Both the position numbers and the translations under genes were made by a program. 64,000 nucleotides of DNA, from the NCBI GenBank assembly GCA_903813345.2, contig CAIIXF020000010.1:36445425-36509424 (forward strand). Direction: 5' to 3'. Source of the DNA: Owenia fusiformis. Taxonomy: Eukaryota > Annelida > Polychaeta > Sabellida > Oweniidae. The notes beneath the pieces are model-generated. The model saw only the letters and a list, made by a program, of their open reading frames with translations, made no database searches and was not told where the DNA came from. Positions 1-13,000 of this stretch are shown piece by piece; the first letter of the stretch is position 1, and every line of letters starts with the position of its first letter.

Positions 1-1038
1 TATACTAATAGGATATCTCTGGTCTCACATGGGGGAGGAATAGTCGCGATACCGCAAATAATCCGGGGTCTAAAAATTTCCTGGTGAGAACCCTGCTGAT
101 TGTGTCTGATTTATTTAGAGTCCAATGCACAATAGTGTTCAAACACCAAATCATTAATTCAAATCTCAATTAAAAAATTTCTGGAAACTTAACAATGATG
201 AAACATCATATCTTTTAAGATCAATATTTTATGGTACAGTGTATTTTCAAAACTTTAAATCTGAAGTAAATGAAGATTTGTGTTAAAATGAAAGTGATTA
301 ATTCTATTATGATCAGTAAAAATAATTTCTAATCCGCATTTTGACAAATGATCAATATTTATCAAAAAATATCAATATAATTGTATTTTTAAAATCCAAA
401 TCTCAAATAAAATAAGGTTAAAATCACATATTACAATTACAAAAAAAGCAAAGTAGAAACGGAATTACGGAAATACTCTTTAATTATCGATATTTTATCA
501 TGCTGAATTATTGGCTCACATGGCCTTTCTTTGTGACAAAAATGAAGTAACAGTTGATCTGATTCTTAAAATGCAATAAGTTTCAAAGGTAGAATTGATC
601 TGAATTAACTTCAAAAACGGAAAAGATTTCACATGAAATCTATTCTTCGGACCAAGAATAAAACACACTGGTTTATCAAATAACTTCCCCGATTTCCCCT
701 AGTAGTACTGCCCTCTATTATAGCTACACAAAATGGTATTTGTTGATTAATTATTCCATATCACTTTTTTAATCCTTTTAACGCGACAATAACCTGCCCC
801 ACCCTACCCAAACTCACCAACTTGATTTTATAATAACATCAAAACAGTATTATCAATCATAATGAAAATTTGTAGAATAATCAAAATGTCTCTAAGGAAC
901 ATTCACTGAAAATTTCATGGAAAAATTTCAATTATTGAAAAAATTTGAGCATATAGTGCATTACTTCTGGGACAACCCTTGTACTCTTTCAAATCAGCCT
1001 TTAATTTATCTCAACAATTGAGTTAACAGAAGGCATAC
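1..1038. other. MAEL downstream intron, no feature
   Basis: No exon of the expected C-x-x-H MAEL segment is found here, so the next exon is off the left edge. AT-rich, without recognised repeats. Confidence 0.4.
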
Positions 1039-4000
1039 CTTGTGTTTGACTCATAGTCAAATGCTGTCGAAGTAAGTATATCAGCAATCTGCGTTTCGGA
1101 GACTCTGATCCCACCATTATGGCCAGAGAGTAGCGAGACCATTGTCTCCAGGGAATAGATGCGATCGAGACGGTTCTTTATTCCGACACATGCATGAGAG
1201 TGAATCCATTGAACGCAATAATCTACACATTCAGTACTTTCGTTCTAAAAAGGAAGGATAGCATTAAGTGCAATATTGATTAACATTCAGTACAATAAAA
1301 TACAATTTAAAAGTATAATTCACATTCAAGAAGTTAACATTCAATACAATAAAATGCAATTTAAAAGTATAGTTCACGTACAAGAAGTTAACATTCAGTA
1401 CAATAAAATGCAATTTAAAAGTATAGTTCACATTCAGGAAGTTAACATTCAGTACAATAAAATGCAATTTAAAAGTATAGTTCACATTCAGGAAGTTAAC
1501 ATTCAGTTCAATAAAATGCAATTTAAAAGTATAGTTCACGTACAAGAAGTTAACATTCAGTACAATAAAATGCAATTTAAAAGTATAGTTCACATTCAGG
1601 AAGTTAACATTCAGTACAATAAATTGCAATTTAAAAGTATAGTTAACATTCAAGAAGTTAACATTCAGTTCAATAAAATGCAATTTAAAAGTATAGTTCA
1701 CATTCAAGAAGTTAACATTCAGTACAATAAAATGCAATTTAAAAGTATAGTTCACATTCAGGAAGTTAACATTCAATACAATAAAATGCAATTTAAAAGT
1801 ACAGTTCACATTCAGGAAGTTAACATTCAGTACAATAAAATGCAATTTAAAAGTATAGTTCACATTCAGGAAGTTAACATTCAATACAATAAAATGCAAT
1901 TTAAAAGTATAGTTCACTTTCAAGAAGTTAACATTCAGTTCAATAAAATGCAATTTAAAAGTATAGTTCACATTCAGGAAGTTAACATTCAGTACAATAA
2001 ATTGCAATTTAAAAGTATAGTTAACATTCAAGAAGTTAACATTCAGTTCAATAAATTGCAATTTAAAAGTATAGTTCACATTCAAGAAGTTACCATTCAG
2101 TACAATAAAATGCAATTTAAAAGTATAGTTCACATTCAAGAAGTTAACATTCAGTTCAATAAAATGCAATTTAAAAGTATAGTTCACATTCAAGAAGTTA
2201 ACATTCAATACAATAAAATGCAATTTAAAAGTATAGTTCATGTTCAAGAAGTTAACATTCAGTACAATAAAATGCAATTTAAAAGTATAGTTCATGTTCA
2301 AGAAGTTAACATTCAGTTCAATAAAATGCAATTTAAAAGTATAGTTCACATTCAGGAAGTTAACATTCAGTACAATAAAATGCAATTTAAAAGTATAGTT
2401 CACATTCAAGAAGTTAACATTCAGTTCAATAAATTGCAATTTAAAAGTATAGTTCACATTCAAGAAGTTAACATTCAGTTCAATAAAATGCAATTTAAAA
2501 GTATAGATCACATTCAGGAAGTTAACATTCAGTACAATAAAATGCAATTTAAAAGTATAGTTCACATTCAAAAAGTTAACATTCAGTACAATAAAATGCA
2601 ATTTAAAAGTATAGTTCATGTTCAAGAAGTTAACATTCAGTTCAATAAAATGCAATTTAAAAGTATAGTTCACATTCAAGAAGTTAACATTCAGTACAAT
2701 AAAATGCAATTTAAAAGTATAGTTCACATTCAGGAAGTTAACATTCAGTTCAATAAAATGCAATTTAAAAGTATGGTTCACGTTCAAGAAGTTAACATTC
2801 AGTACAATAAAATGCAATTTAAAAGTATAAGTTAAGAGTACAGTGGTGATCATTCAATTAATATCACCTAATAATATTTTATAATTTCATTGTTTATTGG
2901 AAACTTAACTTTATTTTTTACAGTTAGAAATATTCAGTGAGAAACAGTGATTGACATATATGTACTAGATAGTATGAGGCAAGCTGATTGTGTTCTGCTA
3001 TCATCAATTACTCATCATATAATATGTGTTTTTGAAGTATCAAAATTACTAGAATAATCCTTAATTTACCTATATTCACCCTATAGAGTGAAATTATATT
3101 ATGACCAAAACTGTTGGGATAAACCAACCATCAACCAACCAACCAACCAACCAACCAACCAACCAACCAACCAACCAACCAACAACCAACCAACAACCAA
3201 CCAACCAACGTCGCAAAAAAACGGAGACCATAACAATATGTCACCACTTGTGGTGGTGATATAAATAAAAATGATAGAAAACCTACCATACAAAACAAAG
3301 GTGGATACTCCTGTTTTTCACCACTGGGGTTAACAAAGTTCTCCATCTGTATCCAGATTCCTCTATAGTTGTCATCTGCTAACTCAAATCCTGACACTGG
3401 AATCTGATGGCTCTCATCACCTTGCAAAAGCAAAATTGAAAACAGGATACTAAGCACATACAATATTTCATATAAAAAACTAATCAACATTAAAATGCTG
3501 AAATGTCAATCATACTGAATTCTTAAACTATTTTATAAGTATTGTGTCATTTGTTATGTCATTTGTTATATATAAAACATATATTCAAGAACTGAATAAT
3601 GGTATTAAACGTAATTTTGAAGGCACTATTAAAACTTTAAATTTTGAAATCTGTACTTGTAAAAATGAATTTTTTAAAAACAAATGGAAAATGATTAAAA
3701 CATAACTCATTATACATTATTGTAATTTATTGTATCATTGTATTTCTGTATTGTAAAAACCTAAATTGGAATAAACTATATTTGAAAAATAAAAAAACAC
3801 ATTAAAATGCTTAAACATATAGAGACTTGTCACTAGGCATCAACGTATAAAATGTAAACCATGTCCGTAAATTAGCATTTGAGTAATCAAAGATTACATC
3901 CCTTTTTTACAAAAAATAACAGCAATTTTGAAATTCAGCTGCCATTTTGAAAATCTTTATCGAACAGAGCTACTGTGTCCCATTTTGCCGCCATCTTGGA

Positions 4001-7000
4001 AATTCTTTCTTGAAGAAATCTACTTTGTCTCTAGGCATCATCATCTTTTAAAGTTTGAACCGAATCCGTTCACCTTTAATATTTGAGTTATCAAAGATTG
4101 TTTTTTTGCGAAAAATGGCCGCCATTTTGACATTTAGCAGCTATTTTGAAAATCTCTTCTACAGCATGGTCCTTTGTCCTTATGGATCAGCATTGAACCA
4201 AATCCATCAACTTGTATTTGAGTTATCAAAGAGTATGGTTTTTTACGAAAAATGGCGGCCATTTTGAAATTCAGCCACAATCTTGGAAATTCTTTCTTGA
4301 ACAAATCTACTTTGTCCTTGGGCATTATCATATAAAATTTGAAGCAAATTTGTTCACTGATATTTGAGTTATCAAAGAGTACGTTTTTTTACGAAAAATG
4401 GCTGCCATTTTGATATTTAGCAGCCATTTTGAAAATCTCTTCAACAGCATAGTTCCTTCGTCCCTAGGCATCAGCATATAAAATTTGAACCAAATCCGTC
4501 AACTAGTATTTGAGTTATCAAAGATTATGGATATAGCCCTGCATAAGGACACTAGCGGTTACCGTTAGTGATTTTGTTTTCTGTATAAAAGGTCATTTTT
4601 CTCCTTCCCTACCCCATTAGAGCGCCATCTGGCATTCAGAAAGTGAATCGGGACTCGATATTTTTAAGGTAGGTCTTAATTTATCTGAAAACATGTCATA
4701 GTTCACTGGGAAATCTCATTTTAAGCTGGCGGCAGTGATTTTGACCTTGGTGACTTTACCAGAATTCTCTGAGAAATCTGACGATAGAGGGGGTTAGTGT
4801 CTTCAAGTTTATTTATCTCAAAAATTCGGTGGACAACCCATGGTAAGATTGTTATAGCAGGCTAAAAAGTCTCTCCCGAACACTGTGGTATGTTGTGCTA
4901 AGCTTGGATACTAATCGTCAATGTAAAATGTTACAATGGCAATCTATGGGAAACTCTTCTGGAGTCTCCAACCTATATTTTTTATGAAAAATGGCGGCCA
5001 TTTTGAATTAAGCAGCCATATTGAAAATTCCTTCTCGAGCAGAGGTTCTATTCCCATAAGGTATACGCCTATCAAATTTGAATCAAATCTGTCAACTGGT
5101 ATTTGAGTTATCGCCCAGACAAACAGACGGACAGACTGACGAATGGACGGCTTTCCTGTATCCCCCTCAAACTTCGTTTGGTGGGAAAACCATGAGTCAA
5201 AAGGATGACAATAGATATTTGATTTGGATTCTTACTATTACTCTGGCATGTGTATCTGTAACCAAGAGGAATCTCTCCTGGACATACAAACTTCTGGTAA
5301 ATTTTTGATATCCCTTTTCTTAGCGAGAACTCCACTAGCGCCACCTCACAGGGAAGATAATCACCAGCAGTAGTCCGACATAAAGTTTGGAAGTTGATAA
5401 GGTAGAATTTATAGTCCATAATTTCTGCAAGAACGAGACACAGAGTGAATATATCTGAACAGATATAGTCTAAGCATAAATGCAATATAAAATACTGTAA
5501 ATGAGATATTCATACTACAGAGATACTAGAATTCTGCAAGCCAAAATGTGAAATTCTGCATTTTATTGAGGCATTTTTTCATGACATTTTTGTCAAAATG
5601 GTGTGAAATTCAAAATAAAACTGCCATATTTTTCTAATGTGTACATGTATTTGAACAACATACATATTTAATAATAACAATATAGAGATGACATATTGGC
5701 CAGGAGAAAAAGAAGATGCATAGGCTATGAAAGATCTTCATAGAAATTTTTAAAACAATTTTTAAATAAAGATGGCATGGTTATCGATTTGTGTTTATTT
5801 ACTTCGTGACTACTAGTTGTTCCAAGCAACGTAAACTTTTTTTAAAAACATGAACAGTTTTCTGTCTTAATCTCTACAAACGTGAGCTACATATGATTAA
5901 AATGGTCTACAAGCACTTAAAACACTGCTAGGTAAGCTTTCAGTTCAATTTATGTTCTAAAAACATGAATTCCACGAAAATCAACAGAAATACAATATTC
6001 TGCAAAAATTGCTGCGGCGCGGAAAACGTAATTCTAGTATCTCTCCTACATGGCGTTTTTCATAATTAACACACTGGACAATTCTATTTGATATAGATTT
6101 AGTTAACAAGGATTTCTTACCTTCTCCTGGAGGCCACCTGGACTTCAATATCTTCGTCTGTGCGTCTCGTTTCTTCCTCTCTTCTGTCGGTTTGTCTATC
6201 CGTTCCTAGATGATAAAAATATAACTATTAACATGCAAAATGTCACCACATGCCATTTGTTACAGATGCCGAAAGCTGACTGCTGAACTCCGACTGCCAA
6301 ACGCTGTATACTGTCAACAAAATAGTTGAAAACTATAATGATATGCCATGTCTTCTGGTTGTATCATTACAAATAAAAATATTGAAGGCTTGAAGAACCT
6401 TGAATGAAAATAACAAAAAGTGTGAATTACTCAAATATAAAAACAAGATTTCAAATCTTTTTTGGGTTTTCGAGTTGGCCGAGGGGGCTTGAGCGCCTGC
6501 ACGTTCGGGCTAGGCGTTTGGGTGCCATAACAACGAGGTTGCGAGTTTGATACGCATATGCTCCTTGTGTTTATTCATTTATCATATATTCATATATTAT
6601 TAATGTGAGAAAGTTTACAGGCAGTATTTGATATAGTGCATGTGTTTGCGAATGATATACTGAGTGTCCACAAAGTCTCTTTACAATTGTATGGACACCC
6701 TGTATTTGGTGAGTATTTTTTTATTTTTATTTATTTATTTATTTCGATCTACACTTTTGAAACAGTGGAACGCTCTGCAATGCAAAAGTGCGTCGAATGT
6801 ACAAATTAAGATAAAACAATAATTACAACTTACTAAAAACATTCATTTTGAGTATTTAATATAAACTGTTTTTAAAAACCGTATATTCAAGAATGGGCAT
6901 ACATACACTTATAATATTTCCAACGTTATCTTGTCTGTATTTGTCCCCCTCAACTCCTCGCATCTTTGCTTTGTAATCTTTTGCCATCTTTTCAAACTTT

Positions 7001-10000
7001 TCTTTTTCTTCTGGCGACAGAGCCTGCAAGCAAACAATTCTACATTAAAAATTCACAGGTAGATACTTTAAAGTTGCAGTATGCCATAGATTTGTTTCCC
7101 AGACAATCAATGTCCCCTCATAATAGCTTAAACACAATATCTTACACAAGGCATTAACATGACAAAATGTCACCACCTAAAACAATTTGGGCAATTTAAA
7201 GCAAGTTGGAAAATACATTTTGACCTTAAGAAGGTTTGATTTGAACTTCTTAGAACATGTAGATGATTTTGAGAAAAAAATTCGTCAATTTGAAGCAAGT
7301 TGAAAAAATATCTCTTTGACTTTTTTGACATTGAGAAGGTCATTGAAGGTCAAATGTCAAATCTAAAGTCAGATTTGAACTTCTGAGAACATGTAGATGA
7401 TTTTGAAAAAAAAATTAGTCAATTTGAAGCAAGTTAAAAAAAGACCTTTTTGACCTTGAGGTCATTGAAGGTCAAAGGTCAAATCTAAAGACAGATTTGA
7501 ACTTCTGAGAACTTGTAAAAGTCAAATTTGAACTTCTGAAAAGATGTAGATGTAGATGATTTTGAAAAAAAAATTTGGTCAATTTGAAGCAAGTTGAAAA
7601 CAGACCTTTTTTACCTTTTTGACCTTGAGAAGGTCATTAAAGATCAAATGTCAAATCTAAAGTCAGATTTGAATTTCTGAGAACATGTAGATGATTTTGA
7701 AAAAAAATTTGTCAATTTGAAGCAAGTTGAAAAAAGACCTTTTTGACCTTTTTTGACCTTGAGAAGGTCATTGAAGGTCAAATGTCAAATCTAAAGTCAA
7801 ATCTATTTTGAATTTCTGAGAACATGTAGATGATTTTGAAATTTTTTTTAGTTAATTTGAAGCAAGATGAAAAAAGACCTTTTTGACCTTTTTTGACCTT
7901 GAGAAGGTCATTGAAGGTCAAATGTCAAATCTAAAGTCAAATCTATTTTGAATTTCTGAGAACATGTAGATGATTTTGAAAAAAAAATTTAGTTAATTTG
8001 AAGCAAGATGAAAAAAGACCTTTTTGACCTTTTTTGACATTGAGAAGGTCATTGAAGGTCAAATGTCAAATCTAAAGTCAGATTTGAATTTCTGAGAACA
8101 TGTAGATGATTTTGAAAAAAAAAATTAGTCAATTTGAAGCAAGTTGAAAAAAGACCTTTTTGACCTTTTTTGACTTTGAGAAGGTCATTGAAGGTCAAAT
8201 GTCAAATCTTAAGTCAAATCTAAAGTCAGATTTGAATTTCTGAGAACACGTAGATGATTTTAAAAAAATTTTTTAGTCAATTTGAAGCAAGTTGAAAACA
8301 GACCTTTTTGACCTTTTTTGACCTTGAGAAGGTCATTGAAGGTCAAATGTCAAATCTAAAGTCAGATTTGAAGGTCAAATGTCAAATCTAAAGTCAAATC
8401 TAAAGTCAGATTTGAATTTCTGAGAACATGTAGATGATTTTGAAAAAAAATTTAGTCAATGTGAAGCAAGTTAGAAAAAGACCTTTTTGACCTTGAGAAG
8501 GTCATTGAAGGTCAAATGTCAAATCTAAAGTCAGATTTGAACTTCTGAGAACATGTAGATGATTTAGAAAAAAATTGAAGTCAGTCTAAACAGTATTTGT
8601 TAAGTTATAGGAAGTTGTAAGAAATTGTTACAGACGCCAACCACCAACCGCCGTCGCAAAAAAAACGGAGACCATAACAATATGTCACCACTTTTGGTGG
8701 TTACATAATAACCTTATATATATCGTGAAACCAACTTATGAGCATAGTATTTAATTGCCGTTAAATTGAGAAATTCAACACACCAACCAACTGTCAGAAT
8801 TGAACACAATTGAGTTTGATCGCGGCAAACCCTGACAAGCATCTTCCTTAGCAGGACGGTGTCCATAATTTGTACCTCCTTCTTCCCCCCTGCTTAAACC
8901 AATTTGGAAGCCCCCGATTAAACTGAGTCACGTGATCTAATTATGCACCCATGACGTATACATGAGTTCTTAATCGAGGAAATGCTAACTGCTTATAGCT
9001 AGCAGGGTGTAAAAATAAAGAAGATATTCTGGATTTTGAAGCCCTGTGATCAGAGGATGCCTGACACGTGACATGAGTATACAAACATTGGCAAACTGGG
9101 GAAGTGCTAGAGCCTACCCTGCGTGCAGAGTCTAGTTAAACTACACTCTGCCTAGTAGAGACCATATTACAGTTTAGTAGCCCCGCCCCCACGACGGGCT
9201 TGAAGAAACATACGCCAAATGAGTTCTAATTAAATATGCGCATGTCATTGGTCAATTCCGGGCTCAACGATGACGTCAGAAGGAATAACCATATATAGAA
9301 CGTCGGCCAAATTTGGCCGACGAACACTGATTGGTGCGGTGAGTTAACAGGTTTATTTTAGTCTGAAAGAGTGAAGACGAAGCTCTCTTTTAAGAAGTGA
9401 AGTCAAACGAATGCAAAGGGTAGCTAGAGCCAGGCAGCCCATCAGATTTTTAATTTCTTTTATAATTTCCAGAACTTCTATTTAGCCGATTTCTAATTTC
9501 TTTTATAATTTCCAGAACTTCTATTTAGCCGATTTTTAATTTCTTTTAGAATTAACTTTTATTTACAGAGTTCCTTTGATCACATGATCATACTGATAAA
9601 CAAATTTAACGACCAATCAGATAACATATATGAATTTCCCTGGTTTATTCAAGTTTCAGATAATTCAATTTCAACAAATTAATATAATTCGACCGGTCGG
9701 CACAATCGCATATAGCACATAAAGCGGCAGATTTGGGGCTTCTTTGTTGGTAAGAAGATAGGTGAATATGTGATATGGCGCGACATGCAAAAAAGCATGC
9801 TTTTATCTAATCTATTGTATTTCCATTATTTCCAGTTTGATATGTTTTGTATTATTGCCGACAATGTTGAAAAACTTAGGCAACAATATTGTATTGTATT
9901 TTTATATATGGAATAAATGAGAAATGAAAAAAAATTGCAAAAAAGTCCAGGGGGGTGGTCTTGATTGTGCTTTCCTATCGTAACATACTTTTTAAATAGA

Positions 10001-13000
10001 ATTAAGTAACTAATGCTACATTTATTAATTTTCATCTTTGATAATCTCAGTTGCAACAAGGTATGAATATGATAAAATGTAACATCCAGGAAAAGTGTAA
10101 CAACAGTCAATCTACCCACGAAAATTGATCGGTTGTGGTTGTGGTCACCTGTTTTGACACTCATTTTTTCCCCTGTTGCCTAAGAGTGCCGATTATCTTT
10201 ATGAGATTATTTTTCTCTTATTAAGAAAAAATGCTTGTATTCTCCTCATGTGGTTAAATGATGACCCTTTTTGACCACATTTTTACCACTCAAGATATGT
10301 TTAAGCGTGGTTGTGGTCACCTGTTTTGACACTCATAAAAGTGTGGCCCCCTGCTGGTATTTCTTCCACAATTCCAAGAAATATCTCCCCATAGTTTCTC
10401 CTCATAATGAGAAAGTGTGGTTAAGGTGTTCTGAAACTATGGAGGAGCAGGACATTAACTTTAATATGATTTAAGGTTACAATATTATTAATAGGGCTTA
10501 AAAGGGTTAATGCTTGTTAAAAATATTTTTGGATTTAATGTACATGATAAGTCTGTTATACCTGTTATTCTGGTATCTAAATTGTTTTATGCATCTTCTA
10601 TGAAATATTCCATTACGCATGTGGCATCTATGAGAATGTTGTATGATTGAAGCATAGGGAGATGGGTTCATTTGATCACATATACATTTTATACTCTGAC
10701 TGAGGTTAAAGAGTTTAATCTTTACAAAATATTTCAGTAAAATGACATAAGGGTTAGAGTCAAATGGATGATGCTTGATTTTTCTATTTAGGGAGATCAG
10801 CAGTTTGTATGGATATAAAACAAAGTATTTTAAATTAGTTATTCTAAAGGGAAGCTTATTTTGACTGAACTGACTAATCTTATTATTAATTAAACAATAA
10901 CAGGATGTGTCTGCTGTACAAATACATGTAATCAATATGTTAAAATATAGTCCAGACATGATTTTATTATTTCTTAGACATCAACGACTTGTAGAGTCAC
11001 AGAATAAAAGTTATACCTGTAGTTAGTGAATTTATTTGAATTATATCGATGTTTATTTTAATAATAAGATCATAACTGTAATCAAGAGTCTAAATCTCAG
11101 GATTAAATAAGAAAAGGATGTTGCTGATATGTTTATACAAACAATAGTTCAATAAGTCTGTTTACTTGTTATTACACATTCCAGAATGTGCTTTGTGGAC
11201 AAATTGGGTCCTAAATATATTTTCAAAAACCCTAAATTCATGTGAATGAGGAAACCTAGCAATGTGATTTTTGTTTAACTTTAATTTCAGTATATTTTCC
11301 AAGACATATTTTAATCACCCTTAAAGCTACAGTTATATGGACAGAAAGGATGAAAATTGGCCAGCTTTGTGAAAATCTTAAAAATCCAGTTATTTTGGCT
11401 GTTCCATTAGTCTTCCTCCTATTTATACCCCATGTCCCTCTTTAAGTTGATACCAAAGGTTGATAGTAGTAGGTTGTTCTATAGCAACAACCCAAGTTGA
11501 TGCATTTTGTGCGAGATATTTATATTCATAATCATGTGATCTTTTTTGTGAACTGGTCAAACTGTATTTTTTTCTATTATTATCATTTACCTTACGTTTT
11601 GATAGGTAGATCTACTGATCTATACTAGCTTATTGAATATGACTTTTTAAAATCCTGTTAACGATATATCGGAAAGTTTCAATAGTTCAATCAAATTGAA
11701 GTAATTCTGTAATTGTTCTGTTTCAATTTGAAATGCATCTGTTAGTGTTATGAAAAATATGTTGTCTGCATTAGGGTTAACTGTGAATTGAGTAAGTTCA
11801 ATGGGACAACGTACATTCGAGTTGACAACGTACACTTAGGATTTTTTTAATTATAGCCAGAATGTTAATACATGTACTTATTAAATCTTCAACAGACCTT
11901 AATTGTGCTGTTTAAAAAACATATTCTCATAAAAATCTTCGACACTCTTAGACGACAGGGGAGGAAATGATCAAAGGAAATGTGTAAAAACACAACATTT
12001 TCCAACCGACCAATTATATGGGTAGACTGACTAAGAAAAAAATCGAGCACTGTTCGAAAATCTTTTAACGTTATTATGTCTTAAATGTCTTCCTAAACGA
12101 ATACACAAGAAATCAAAAAAGAAATCCTTAATGCATTCCTCAGATTATTTTTTAAAACCTGCATCAAACCTACTACATCATTGTCTTTGCTTCAAATCGG
12201 TTAAATAGTGACATCGTACATCTAAAGTGTACTACGGTTTATTTTGTCATTGTACCTAGTCGATGGTTAGGCGTGTAAGTACATATTTCAAATGAATGAA
12301 CAAATAAAATTTACAGCAATAAATATTTCCATGATGATGGCTATAAAATCGATTGGAATTTATAATCATATTTATGTATCATAATTAATAAGCAACTGAA
12401 TCAACAAGGAGATAGTTCTATCATCCAATACCCTTTACAAAAAGAATGCTAAATATCTAAACTCTTCAAATTAGACATAATTCCTTGAACTTACAGGCCC
12501 ATGACCAGATGGGAGGGGTGGGGCAGGGGTTCTGGGGTTTGACCCTATCTGTTCAAACATCGTTTAAAATCATGCAGTTCTTCACCATTCTAAGCACCTT
12601 TCAAGTTATATTAGGTAAAAATTGTCAAATTCGAGCCCCTTCGGAATTTTTGGAAAAACTGACCCCCCTCAGCAAAAACTGGTTACAGTCCTATCTAGCC
12701 TTATCTAATCAGAATAACTGTACAGTCTAATAACAAGAAAAGTCTGAAAGTTTATCAGCATTAATAAAAGGCTGTAAAAACTTAAGATTTTATCAGAATC
12801 AATATTGTTTTGATATAGTCAGAGTAGAGGATGATACTGAAAGCTTCAGAGTTAAAGGGTATAATCAACTAATTTTTCTATATAGTCATAACAATGTAAT
12901 TCACTTGGAGGTACAATTACTTGCCAATCATGAGTTTATGTTTATATTATTAGTCATAAAATTAAAGGAATAGACAAGAAATAAAGTAAACATAAATGCA

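Noticed and set aside
1264-2853. Two long ORFs (519 and 529 codons) on opposite strands
   Set aside because: They are produced by the 54-bp satellite in a MAEL intron; not reported as genes.
10507-10959. 150-codon ORF on the minus strand
   Set aside because: No recognisable domain, low-complexity composition, and it lies in a MAEL intron; probably chance or an old repeat.
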